In this document: piece after piece, positions 47,783 through 55,559 of the stretch
Layout: each line of letters begins with the position of its first letter
Position numbering within the stretch: position 1 is the first letter of the stretch
From: Halopseudomonas salina
GTDB lineage: Bacteria; Pseudomonadota; Gammaproteobacteria; Pseudomonadales; Pseudomonadaceae
Assembly: GCF_008641105.1 (NCBI RefSeq)
Contig: NZ_VTTI01000003.1
Location: forward strand, 349,072 to 413,071
DNA length: 64,000 nucleotides
Direction: 5' to 3'
Notes under the pieces: model-generated
Databases searched by the model: none
What the model was told of the DNA's origin: nothing
What the model saw: only the letters and a program-made list of their open reading frames with translations
Position numbers and translations under genes: made by a program

Positions 47783-48523
47783 TCAACTGATCTGCAGAAT
47801 CTTGTTGGTGATTTGGCTGTTCTCTTCGGCCGTGCGCATCATCTTGATGTGCAGCTCGAACTGACGGGCCAGGGACAACATCGCCGTCATTTCTGACACG
47901 GCATTGACATTGCTGCTTTCCAGAAAACCGGACGCAACACGCACTGCCGCGTCAGCAGGCTGCTCGGCCTCGTTCTCCACGCGCATCAAGCCATCCTCAC
48001 CCTTGCGAATGGTGGCCGGGTCGGGATTGACCAGTTTGATACGGTCCACCTCGGCCAACACATTGGGGGCCTCACCTTCTGCACGAATACTGATAGTGCC
48101 ATCCTGACCGATTTCGACCTTGTCAGCCGGAGGCAGCGCGATCGGGCCGGCGTTACCCAGCACCGGCATACCACTACCGGTACGCAACAGGCCGAAGGCG
48201 TCAATTTTCAGGCTGCCTGCACGGGTGTAGGCCTCCGTACCGTCGGGAGCCTGGACGGCAATCCATCCCTGCCCTTCTACGGCAATATCCAGGTCGCGCC
48301 CGGTCTCCTGCATGCTGCCAGAGGCAAAATCGGTTCCAGGCCTTTCGGTCATTGCATAGGCACGTGTGGGATGGGCCTCGCCATACACAGGCATCGACCG
48401 CGCCTGTTCGAAGTCACGACGAAAGCCAGTGGTACTCACGTTCGCCAGATTGTTGGCATGAGCCTGCTGAGCCAGCATATTCTGGCTGGCGCCGGTCATG
48501 GAGATGAAAAGTGATTTGTCCAC
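47783..48523 (-). CDS. flgF: Flagellar basal-body rod protein FlgF (proximal rod)
   Basis: A 246-residue proximal rod subunit. The start is a GTG at 48523, with GGGAG six bases upstream; the protein then begins VDKSLFISMTGASQNMLAQQ, as other Pseudomonas FlgF proteins do. A longer reading to the ATG at 48544 would add seven residues with no family support. The rod-family ends, NLANVSTTGF at the start and NVNAVSEMTAMLSLARQFELHIKMM near the end, are intact. It is the first gene of flgFGHIJKL and has its own sigma-54-type promoter. Confidence 0.95.
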   Translation of the reverse strand: MDKSLFISMTGASQNMLAQQAHANNLANVSTTGFRRDFEQARSMPVYGEAHPTRAYAMTERPGTDFASGSMQETGRDLDIAVEGQGWIAVQAPDGTEAYTRAGSLKIDAFGLLRTGSGMPVLGNAGPIALPPADKVEIGQDGTISIRAEGEAPNVLAEVDRIKLVNPDPATIRKGEDGLMRVENEAEQPADAAVRVASGFLESSNVNAVSEMTAMLSLARQFELHIKMMRTAEENSQITNKILQIS

Positions 48524-48578
48524 GCTGTACTCCCGTTGCGACAAGGAATTGCCGCTTTGCTACTATCACAGGAAAATA

Positions 48579-48596
48579 AAGCACGGTTCATGCCAA
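48579..48596 (-). promoter_or_regulatory. Sigma-54 type promoter of flgF
   Basis: On the minus strand TGGCATGAACCGTGCTTT keeps the GG-N10-GC core of sigma-54 promoters. It lies about 55 bases before the GTG of flgF and matches the flgB site closely, which strengthens both. In Pseudomonas such sites depend on FleQ or FleR; neither gene is in the window. Confidence 0.8.
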
Positions 48597-48648
48597 AAAG
48601 TGATTTATCGCACTTTTAGCATATAAAACAAACAGATAGAATCACCAT

Positions 48649-48700
48649 AAAAAACAGGGCGGCAATACAAACGGGATAGACCCGCCGGTATTGCCGCCCT
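48649..48700 (-). terminator. Rho-independent terminator after flgE
   Basis: Reading the minus strand, the arms AGGGCGGCAATAC and GTATTGCCGCCCT (13 base pairs) stand 19 bases apart and are followed by a T-run of six. It begins about 25 bases after the flgE stop and ends before the flgF promoter. This divides the flagellar cluster into flgBCDE and flgFGHIJKL. Confidence 0.88.
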
Positions 48701-48725
48701 GCCATTGCCGGAATATTGCCGGAAC

Positions 48726-50081
48726 TTACCTGAGGTTGATGATGGTCTGAGTAACCGCATCAGCTGTCTGGATCGTCTTCGCGTTAGCCTGATAGTTACG
48801 CTGGGAAATGATCAGGTTGATCAATTGCTCCGACAGGTCGACGTTTGACTGCTCCAGAGCCCCTGACTGGATACTGCCTTGCGTACCGGTACCAGGCGCA
48901 CCTACCACCGGCTCACCGGAGGCAGAAGACTGGGCCCAGGCGGTTTTTCCCAGCGGCGTCAGCCCTTGCTGATTGGCAAAGTTGGCCAACACTACCTGGC
49001 CCTGGGTACGAGTCTGACCGTTGGTATAACGCGCAACCAACAAACCGGCGTCGTCAATTTCCAGACCCGCCAGATCCCCAGTAGTGAAGCCATCCTGGAC
49101 TACAGCGGTGACCGCAAAGCTAGCTGCAAACTGGGTGCTGCCCGCCAGGTCTATATCAAAGGAGGCCGGGGATTCAGCACCGGTTTCACGTCCCGCGCTG
49201 TCCAAAGGGACCCAGTTCTGAATACTGCCAAGCGGCTGGGGAGTGGTCAGCTCGCCTACGCTGTTAAAAGTCAGTTCTGTAGGTGTGGGCGCAAACGCGG
49301 CATCCGTGGGCAAAGCGTTATTGGTGGCAGGATCGTTGGTAACCTGGCGCCCATCAATCATGGTAAACATGTCCCACTGATTACCGTCAGTTTTCACAAA
49401 GTACTTGGTCAGTGTATGAGCATTACCCAGACTGTCAAAAATGTTCACCGAAGTAGAGCTGTTGTAGGTCGCCGAGTTAGTCGGATCAAAAGTATCACGC
49501 GCGGCCGCAAGCGCATCTGCCGGCGTGCCACCTGCCGCAATTTCCGTATCATAAGCCTGCTGCCAGATGGCCGGACGAACGTTTGTTGAATTCAGGTTCA
49601 GGGTAGAATCGACTACCGATGTTGCTCTGGGATCCGCAGAACGAGTGTCCACACGCAGATCGGTCTGCACTCCCTGATTGATCTGACCCGTCACAGGATT
49701 AACGCCGAAGCCTTGCAGACGCTCACCGAAGTTATTGGAGATAAAACCGTCCCGGTCAGTACCGAAGTAACCAGCACGGGTATAGCTGAGCGCACCGTCG
49801 TTACTGGTGACAAAGAAGCCATTACCGTTGATAGCAAGATCCAGACTGTTCTCGGTAAAGTTGATGTTGCCCTGGGTAAACTGCTGGGCCACGTTCCCCA
49901 GCAATACACCGCTGCCCTGGGCATTGCTGCCCGAGCCAAGGACTGAGGCTGCATACACATCAGAAAATTCTGCGCGCGAACCCTTGAAGCCGACAGTGCC
50001 GGCGTTCGCGATGTTGTTACCGGTAATATCCAGATCGGATGACGCCGCCCGGATACCACTCAGACCGATATTGAAAGACAT
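48726..50081 (-). CDS. flgE: Flagellar hook protein
   Basis: A 451-residue hook subunit. The N-terminus SFNIGLSGIRAASSDLDITGNNIANAGTVGFKGSR and the C-terminus SNVDLSEQLINLIISQRNYQANAKTIQTADAVTQTIINLR carry the export and packing helices, with the INGNGFFVTSNDG segment between. The middle carries extra surface domains and is Thr/Asn/Asp-rich. It is the last gene of flgBCDE, 35 bases after flgD, and a terminator follows. Confidence 0.97.
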   Translation of the reverse strand: MSFNIGLSGIRAASSDLDITGNNIANAGTVGFKGSRAEFSDVYAASVLGSGSNAQGSGVLLGNVAQQFTQGNINFTENSLDLAINGNGFFVTSNDGALSYTRAGYFGTDRDGFISNNFGERLQGFGVNPVTGQINQGVQTDLRVDTRSADPRATSVVDSTLNLNSTNVRPAIWQQAYDTEIAAGGTPADALAAARDTFDPTNSATYNSSTSVNIFDSLGNAHTLTKYFVKTDGNQWDMFTMIDGRQVTNDPATNNALPTDAAFAPTPTELTFNSVGELTTPQPLGSIQNWVPLDSAGRETGAESPASFDIDLAGSTQFAASFAVTAVVQDGFTTGDLAGLEIDDAGLLVARYTNGQTRTQGQVVLANFANQQGLTPLGKTAWAQSSASGEPVVGAPGTGTQGSIQSGALEQSNVDLSEQLINLIISQRNYQANAKTIQTADAVTQTIINLR

Positions 50082-50116
50082 GGTTACTCTCCTAGCCGAT
50101 GTAGATCGGACGACTG

Positions 50117-50803
50117 TTACTGACCAATGGAAACGATATTTGAAAGACTGATACTGCCGAGGCCCGCAACGTTGAGCATCATTTCGCCACCCTTGCCATT
50201 GCCCAGGGACACACTGTCCACGTTGGCAGGTAGCAGGGTGGCGAGTTGCTTGTTGTCACCTTCGATAGCGGCCTGAGCTTCGAATTTGTACTTACCGGGC
50301 GGCATCAGATTGCCGCTGCTGTCCTTGCCGTCCCAGACAAAATCGTGCATACCGCTAGCCTGGCTACCCAGGTTCAACCGGGTAACCACGCTACCCGCGG
50401 CATCGGTGACATTGACGTAGACATTGTCGCTGGCCGCGGGTAGAGCCAACTGCCCCTTGATCCCCTTGGTGGTATCTACCATGGCCTGATCCGCCGGCAC
50501 GATGACCGTGCGACCTACCAGAGAAGAAGCCTGCAAGGCCTGTGAAGACTGGTAGCCGTTAAGCAGCGACTCCATCGAGGAATTCAGCGTTTCAATACCC
50601 TCAACCGTACTGAACTGAGCCAATTGAGCAATAAACTCGCCGTTCTCTTGAGGCGACAGCGGGTCCTGATTGTTCATCTGAGTCACCAGCAACTTGAGAA
50701 ACTCGTTCTTGCCAAGCTCACCGCCCTTGGCGTCACGGCTCTGGTCCACCTTGTACTGATCCAGAACGCCTTCACCTACACTCAGTGCACTAGAAATACT
50801 CAT
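50117..50803 (-). CDS. flgD: Flagellar hook capping protein
   Basis: A 228-residue scaffold that caps the growing hook and leaves when the hook is complete. The N-terminal segment GKNEFLKLLVTQMNNQDPLSPQENGEFIAQLAQFSTVEGIETLN is the most conserved part. The C-terminal half is a tandem Ig-like / Tudor-like region (VYVNVTDAAGSVVTRLNLG and FVWDGKDSSGN). It lies between flgC and flgE, 16 bases after flgC. Confidence 0.95.
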   Translation of the reverse strand: MSISSALSVGEGVLDQYKVDQSRDAKGGELGKNEFLKLLVTQMNNQDPLSPQENGEFIAQLAQFSTVEGIETLNSSMESLLNGYQSSQALQASSLVGRTVIVPADQAMVDTTKGIKGQLALPAASDNVYVNVTDAAGSVVTRLNLGSQASGMHDFVWDGKDSSGNLMPPGKYKFEAQAAIEGDNKQLATLLPANVDSVSLGNGKGGEMMLNVAGLGSISLSNIVSIGQ

Positions 50804-50819
50804 TGTCTTGAAGCTCCTG

Positions 50820-51263
50820 TCACTGACCCAGTGTGAGAACGCGCTGCAACATGGTCTTGGTTGCGTTCATGATTTCTACGTTGGTTTGATATGCCCGTGA
50901 AGCGGCCATCATGTTGGCCATTTCTTCGACAATGTTGACATTCGGATAGAACACATAGCCCTGCTCATCCGCCATCGGATGATCAGGTTCGTACCGTGAT
51001 TGCAACTCGGCATCGGACTCAACCACACCCAGAACCTCAACGCCCTGCCCTGCCTGCTCCTGAGAGGCAAAAAGCGATTGGCCCATGCCCTGCTGCTGCT
51101 CGTTGAACATGGTTGCAAAAACCGGGTGCCTGGCCCTGTAGGTCTCACCAGTGCTGCTGGAAACCGTTTCAGCATTGGCGATGTTACTGGCCGTGGTGTT
51201 CAGTCGCAGCGACTGTGCGCTCATACCGGAGCCGGAGATGTTGAAAACGTCATTGAGAGACAT
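50820..51263 (-). CDS. flgC: Flagellar basal-body rod protein FlgC
   Basis: A 147-residue proximal rod subunit. The N-terminal FNISGSGMSAQSLRLNTTASNIANAETVSS and the C-terminal YPNVNIVEEMANMMAASRAYQTNVEIMNATKTMLQRVLTLGQ helices of the family are present, with HPVFATM between. It starts three bases after flgB and ends 16 bases before flgD. Confidence 0.96.
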   Translation of the reverse strand: MSLNDVFNISGSGMSAQSLRLNTTASNIANAETVSSSTGETYRARHPVFATMFNEQQQGMGQSLFASQEQAGQGVEVLGVVESDAELQSRYEPDHPMADEQGYVFYPNVNIVEEMANMMAASRAYQTNVEIMNATKTMLQRVLTLGQ

Positions 51264-51266
51264 GGC

Positions 51267-51671
51267 TTATTCTCCGCGCAGGGCTGTCATCAGCCCCTTG
51301 AATTTGCTGTTGAGAAAAGTAAAGCTGGCCTGCAGTTCGATCGCATTCTTGGCGAAAGCGCTTTGCTCGACGTCAGCGTCAACAGTGTTGCCGTCCAGTG
51401 ATGGCTGCAAGGGCGTGCGGAAGCGCAGACCTGCAGCCTGGTCGAGCAGGCTTTCGGTATTGATATGCCGGGAATGTGTGGTACTGGCGGCAAACCCCTT
51501 GTCATCTCCACTCTGCTGAGCAGCCAGCACCGCCTGGAAATCCAGGTCACGCGCTTTGTAATTTGGGGTTTCCGAGTTGGCGACATTATTGGCTAGAACG
51601 GCCGCACGCTGACCGCGGAAAGTCAGTGCTTTCTCATGGATACCCAGAGCATTGTCAAAATTGATCGTCAT
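51267..51671 (-). CDS. flgB: Flagellar basal-body rod protein FlgB
   Basis: A 134-residue proximal rod subunit and first gene of flgBCDE. It has the MTINFDNALGIHEKALTFRG beginning, the RAAVLANNVANSETPNYKARDLDF rod motif and a short C-terminal helix. The frame stays open to 51728, but the ATG at 51671 with AGAGGA upstream gives the family start. A sigma-54-type promoter lies about 60 bases upstream. Confidence 0.96.
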   Translation of the reverse strand: MTINFDNALGIHEKALTFRGQRAAVLANNVANSETPNYKARDLDFQAVLAAQQSGDDKGFAASTTHSRHINTESLLDQAAGLRFRTPLQPSLDGNTVDADVEQSAFAKNAIELQASFTFLNSKFKGLMTALRGE

Positions 51672-51726
51672 TTGCGCATTCCTCTTGTGGCAATAAATGG
51701 CCACACAGTTCTCTCTGCGCAATAAC

Positions 51727-51744
51727 AAAGCAGGTTCCGTGCCA
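51727..51744 (-). promoter_or_regulatory. Sigma-54 type promoter of flgB
   Basis: On the minus strand TGGCACGGAACCTGCTTT has the GG-N10-GC core and an almost full TGGCAC element. It lies about 55 bases before the flgB ATG and shares most bases with the flgF site at 48579. Confidence 0.85.
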
Positions 51745-51808
51745 AAACACGAAACCCTTTATATTCAATGAGTTGAAAGGAAGAACAATTCAGAGCGGCA
51801 ATGGATTA

Positions 51809-51851
51809 CCGTTGGACGGCATTCCGTTGGACGGCACTTCCCTGGACGGCA
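51809..51851. repeat. Three tandem copies of a 13- to 15-base unit between flgB and cheR
   Basis: CCGTTGGACGGCA occurs at 51809 and again at 51824, and a close variant, CCCTGGACGGCA, ends at 51851. The period is about 15-16 bases. The block lies 65 bases upstream of the flgB sigma-54 site and 43 bases after the cheR stop. It could be a protein-binding array or a relic of slippage; no known site is recognised. Confidence 0.55.
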
Positions 51852-51893
51852 GGTCACCCAGCGGCAAGGAGGCCCGAAGCTTGCGGCTTGTAG

Positions 51894-52721
51894 CTATTTT
51901 GCCTTGTAGACAATACCCGGACTGCACTGAACCATCTGATAGAGATCAGGGAGGCCATTCAACGCCTCGGACGCACCAAGCATCAGATAACCGCCGGGCT
52001 TGAGGGTCCCGTGTATGCGTTTGAGGATATCTTTCTTGAGATCAGCAGAAAAATAGATAAGCACGTTGCGGCAGAAAACAATATCGAACTTGCCCAGCAT
52101 CGAATAACTGTCTAGCAAATTCATGGCGCGGAACTCGACCCGACTGCGGATCGGTTGCTTGACTGTCCAGCGACCCGGACTGCCCTGGTCGAAATAACGC
52201 GCCAGGCGCTCGGAGGAGAGTCCGCGGGCGATTGAAAGACTGTCGTACTCCGCCGATTTTGCGGCGGTCAGGATACCCCCGGACAGATCGGTGGCGACAA
52301 TTTGACAGCCACCACGCAGCTGACCGGGATTGCTGCGCTCAAACTCATCAATGGCCATGCTCAATGAGTAGGGCTCCTGTCCTGACGAGCATGCTGCAGA
52401 CCATATTCGCGGTCGCTGACCGGGGTTGGCCTTCACGAATTCGGGTAGCAATCGGTTTTTCAACACGTCGAATGGATAGACATCTCTAAACCAGAGTGTC
52501 TCGTTGGTGGTCATTGCATCCACGACCAACTCTCGCAGCCCACTGCGGGGCTGCGTCTGAATCCGCGTTACCAGCTCGCCCAGGCTTTTGATGCCCTGCT
52601 GCTCGAGTAACCGGTTCAGCCTACTGGCTACGAGGTACTGTTTATTGTCGCCCAGCACAATGCCGCACGCTTTTTCCAGAAACTCCCTGAAAACATGAAA
52701 ATCTTGGTTTGCCGAGGTCAC
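51894..52721 (-). CDS. cheR: Chemotaxis protein methyltransferase CheR
   Basis: A 275-residue SAM-dependent enzyme that methylates glutamates of chemoreceptors. The N-terminal helical domain (FHVFREFLEKACGIVLGDNKQYLVASRL) is followed by the methyltransferase fold with RIWSAACSSGQEPYSLSM and the DIVFCRNVLIYFSADLKKDIL segment. The GTG at 52721 has AGGA eight bases upstream and matches the family start; the ATG at 52730 adds three residues and lies directly on a weak AGG. It follows cheV, 45 bases away. Confidence 0.94.
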   Translation of the reverse strand: MTSANQDFHVFREFLEKACGIVLGDNKQYLVASRLNRLLEQQGIKSLGELVTRIQTQPRSGLRELVVDAMTTNETLWFRDVYPFDVLKNRLLPEFVKANPGQRPRIWSAACSSGQEPYSLSMAIDEFERSNPGQLRGGCQIVATDLSGGILTAAKSAEYDSLSIARGLSSERLARYFDQGSPGRWTVKQPIRSRVEFRAMNLLDSYSMLGKFDIVFCRNVLIYFSADLKKDILKRIHGTLKPGGYLMLGASEALNGLPDLYQMVQCSPGIVYKAK

Positions 52722-52766
52722 GCAGCCCATCCTGTAATCAATTGAATTGCTTCCCCATGCGGCGAT

Positions 52767-53693
52767 CTACTCACGCAGTGCGTGCAGGCGATCAATCACC
52801 CTTTGTGCCAGCTCATCCGGCTTGAACTTGGCGAGGAAATCGTCTGCACCCACCTTTTTTACCATTGCCTGATTAAACACGCCCGAAAGCGAGGTGTGCA
52901 ACAGGATATGCAAACCGGCCATACGTGGATCACCGCGCACCTCGGCGGTCAGCGTGTACCCATCCATTTCCGGCATTTCGATGTCTGAAACCATCATCAA
53001 CAGATCAGATACACCCTGGCCATTTTCGACCAAGTCACGAAGCCAGTTGAGCGCCTGACGTCCATCGTTGAGCGCGACCACTTCCACACCCACTTCCTGC
53101 AGACATCGGACGACCTGTTTGCGCGCCACCGATGAGTCATCAACGATCAGCACCTTGCGCGCCAGAGCTTCGGTATGGGTTACCTCATCGATCACACCTG
53201 CGGTGATGGTCTCCACAGTTGGCACGACTTCGGCAAGAATCTTCTCGACATCGATAATCTCGACCATCTTGTCGTCGACGCGGGTCACCGCTGTCAGGTA
53301 ATGGTCGCGACCGGTGCCCCGTGGCGGCGGGTGTATTTCTGACCAGTTCATATTGACGATTCGTTCGACTGAACGCACCAGAAAGCCCTGAACACGGTAG
53401 TTATATTCGGTGATGATCACGAACGCCGTACTCAAATCATCGAGCCCCGGCCCACCAGTGGCCTTGTTGAGGTCGATGATGGGCAGGGTACCTCCGCGAA
53501 TATGCGCGACCCCCCGCACGACCGGATTCAACCGCGGCAAGATAGTGAGCTTGGGACACTGCAGCACCTCCTTCACCTTGAAAACATTGATGCCGTACAA
53601 CTGCGGTCCTGCAAGGCGAAACAGCAAGAGTTCCAGGCGGTTCTGACCGACCAGCTGGGTACGTTGGTTTACCGAATCCATTACGCCAGCCAT
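52767..53693 (-). CDS. cheV: Chemotaxis protein CheV (CheW-receiver fusion)
   Basis: A 308-residue coupling protein with a CheW domain (about residues 18-160: LELLLFRLAGPQLYGINVFKVKEVL, HIRGGTLPIIDL) and a receiver domain (about 175-305) with the phosphorylation aspartate in LLMMVSDIEMPEMDG and the initial acidic pair in VLIVDDSSVARKQ. It couples receptors to CheA and modulates adaptation. The ATG at 53693 has GAGGAG upstream; the frame opens at 53732. It is divergent from flgA. Confidence 0.95.
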   Translation of the reverse strand: MAGVMDSVNQRTQLVGQNRLELLLFRLAGPQLYGINVFKVKEVLQCPKLTILPRLNPVVRGVAHIRGGTLPIIDLNKATGGPGLDDLSTAFVIITEYNYRVQGFLVRSVERIVNMNWSEIHPPPRGTGRDHYLTAVTRVDDKMVEIIDVEKILAEVVPTVETITAGVIDEVTHTEALARKVLIVDDSSVARKQVVRCLQEVGVEVVALNDGRQALNWLRDLVENGQGVSDLLMMVSDIEMPEMDGYTLTAEVRGDPRMAGLHILLHTSLSGVFNQAMVKKVGADDFLAKFKPDELAQRVIDRLHALRE

Positions 53694-53722
53694 GGACGAC
53701 TCCTCAAATATCTTGAATGAAA

Positions 53723-53739
53723 CGGCATGCATCTTGCTG
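53723..53739 (+). promoter_or_regulatory. Sigma-54 type promoter of flgA
   Basis: On the plus strand CGGCATGCATCTTGCTG has the GG-N10-GC core and a full TTGCT element. It lies about 73 bases before the flgA ATG, and only 30 bases upstream of the divergent cheV start. Confidence 0.75.
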
Positions 53740-53811
53740 CGCTGTTAGGGTAGTGCTCGTTACGGCGTTTTTTTGACATGCGCCAACCCACTCGTCATCA
53801 AGGTTCATTGT

Positions 53812-54522
53812 ATGCGTTTTCTCACAGGGTGCGCGGTATTGCCGCTATTTTTTTGCGCAGGCGTTTCCGCCAATCCACTGATTGATCAACTTATCGGCGC
53901 GACCACCTCTTTTCTTGAGCAAGAAATCGAGAGTCACCTGCAGCGCAGTGCACGGGACGCCCGCTACGAGGTCACAGTCAATCGCCTGGACAACCGGCTA
54001 CGCTTGCCGTTGTGCCCGGAGGGAGCGCTGCATGCCGAACTGGAAAGCCCGGCCGAACCTGTCGGCCGGGTCACCGTGCGACTCAGTTGTGACAGTGAGG
54101 TGCGCTGGCGGCTCTTCGTGCCGGCCCAGGTGAGTCTGTACCAACCCGTTCTTGTGACCACTCGGCCACTGTCGCGCCATGCCGTGATTACCATGCAGGA
54201 TATCACCCTGCTCGAGCGTGACGTGGGTCTTTTGAACAACGCCTATCTGACCGACATTGCTCAGGTAGCGGGCCTGCGCCTGAGACGCCAGGTGGCGGCC
54301 GATACGGTTTTGGCGCCCAATCAGCTGGAGCAGCAGGAGGTCGTCAAACGAGGCGACAAGGTGGTGATCAGTGCTGCCAACAGCCATGTATCGGTGCGCA
54401 TGCCGGGCGAAGCCCTGGAAAACGGAAATATGGGCAGTCAGATACGTGTGCGAAATTCGCGCTCCGGTCGCGTGGTCAAGGCCAGAATCACCGGCCCCGG
54501 GCAGGTTGAAGTCGCAATGTGA
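53812..54522 (+). CDS. flgA: Flagella basal body P-ring formation protein FlgA
   Basis: A 236-residue periplasmic chaperone of P-ring assembly. A signal peptide (residues 1-20) is followed by a variable N-terminal part and the SAF / FlgA domain (about 110-236), with SRHAVITMQDITLLERDVG, RQVAADTVLAPNQLE and the RVRNSRSGRVVKARITGPGQVEVAM end. The ATG at 53812 lies before the signal peptide; the frame runs back to 53773 without family support. Confidence 0.94.
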   Translation: MRFLTGCAVLPLFFCAGVSANPLIDQLIGATTSFLEQEIESHLQRSARDARYEVTVNRLDNRLRLPLCPEGALHAELESPAEPVGRVTVRLSCDSEVRWRLFVPAQVSLYQPVLVTTRPLSRHAVITMQDITLLERDVGLLNNAYLTDIAQVAGLRLRRQVAADTVLAPNQLEQQEVVKRGDKVVISAANSHVSVRMPGEALENGNMGSQIRVRNSRSGRVVKARITGPGQVEVAM

Positions 54523-54599
54523 AGTTATTGCTCATTTGCTCTATAATCGGATCGTGAAATTCGGCGAAGAAACGTGACCAGATTCACATAAATTTTTCC

Positions 54600-54626
54600 T
54601 AAAGTTTTGACTGCATCGGCCGTTAC
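54600..54626 (+). promoter_or_regulatory. Sigma-28 (FliA) promoter of flgM
   Basis: TAAAGTTT, an 11-base spacer, then GCCGTTAC: an exact -35 element and a near-perfect -10 (consensus GCCGATAA), 39 bases before the flgM ATG. FliA-driven flgM is a known feedback loop in Pseudomonas and enteric bacteria. Confidence 0.9.
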
Positions 54627-54664
54627 AGGTGTTAGTAAAGCATTCAGGTTCTGAGGAAAACAGA

Positions 54665-54976
54665 ATGGTTATTGACTTCAACGCATCAAACAGTGCCAAT
54701 CGGGGTGCCCAGACAGGCGCTACCATGGGCAAGCGTGATGCCGCGGCCGAAGGCACCCGTCCTGCCGCGCAAGGAAACGCGCAAAACACACCTGCGGAAG
54801 ATGGACAGGTCAAATTGAGCCCACAGGCCCAGCAGTTACAAGCAGTGGAAGAGCGGCTGCGTGAACTGCCAGTGGTCGATAGCGAGCGTGTAGCCCAGAT
54901 TCGGCAGGCCATCAGTGATGGCAGCTATAATGCTGACAGCGGCCGCATTGCTGACAGACTGCTGGCTCTGGAATAA
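54665..54976 (+). CDS. flgM: Anti-sigma-28 factor FlgM
   Basis: A 103-residue inhibitor that binds FliA until the hook is complete and is then exported through the flagellum. The N-terminal half (MVIDFNASNSANRG) is disordered and Ala/Gln-rich; the C-terminal half holds the FliA-binding helices with VKLSPQAQQLQAVEERL, the SERVAQIRQAISDGSYNADSGRIADRLLALE region and its ending. GAGGAAAACAG precedes the ATG. It has a sigma-28 promoter and is followed by flgN. Confidence 0.94.
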   Translation: MVIDFNASNSANRGAQTGATMGKRDAAAEGTRPAAQGNAQNTPAEDGQVKLSPQAQQLQAVEERLRELPVVDSERVAQIRQAISDGSYNADSGRIADRLLALE

Positions 54977-55032
54977 CCCTGCGGAGCCGTGTCCGGACTC
55001 CTTGCCGGTATAGCGATTAGCGGAGAAAGCGG

Positions 55033-55494
55033 ATGGAACAGTTGGAGAAGGTGTTCTTGCAAGCGCAGCCGGACTGCGAAGCTTTCGCCGAACTTCTGGA
55101 CCAGGAGCAACAAGCGCTTATCAACCGTGACATGGATGAGCTTGAGAAACTGCTGTCTGCCAAAGCCCCCTTGGTCGACGCCCTCGCTCATCATGACCTC
55201 GCTATTCGAACTTGGTGCTCGCAGATTGGTATTGCGCCCGGAGATGGGCTCGAAGCACACATCAGATCCTCAGGAGCCGCTACGCTACTGGAGGTCTATT
55301 CTGCATTTCAGAACGCGTTGCAACGCTGCCAGGCAGCCAACCTGCGCAACGCGCGACTGGTCCGGCATAATCAACAGGCCACTGGCCGCTTACTTGATCT
55401 TCTGCGTAATCAGGGTGAGGCAAGTCAGAGCGTATACGATCGTCAAGGTGTTGCCAGCCGTTCCGGTAATCAACGCAACCTGACCAAGGCCTGA
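55033..55494 (+). CDS. flgN: Flagellar export chaperone FlgN
   Basis: A 153-residue helical chaperone that holds FlgK and FlgL for export. The layout (MEQLEKVFLQAQPDCEAFAELLDQEQQALINRDMDELEKLLSAKAPLVDALA) and the NLRNARLVRHNQQATGRLLDLL region with a disordered tail are typical. GGAGAAAG precedes the ATG. Its place after flgM is usual. Confidence 0.93.
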   Translation: MEQLEKVFLQAQPDCEAFAELLDQEQQALINRDMDELEKLLSAKAPLVDALAHHDLAIRTWCSQIGIAPGDGLEAHIRSSGAATLLEVYSAFQNALQRCQAANLRNARLVRHNQQATGRLLDLLRNQGEASQSVYDRQGVASRSGNQRNLTKA

Positions 55495-55559
55495 ACGGCG
55501 TGTCAGATAGCCAGCATACTGTAGTAGTATGCCTGACCTTTTGAACTCGAGAGCCTTCA

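Noticed and set aside
53693..53800. FliA promoter of cheV around GCCGTAAC
   Set aside because: The -35 position carries TGGC; nothing resembles TAAA at the right distance.
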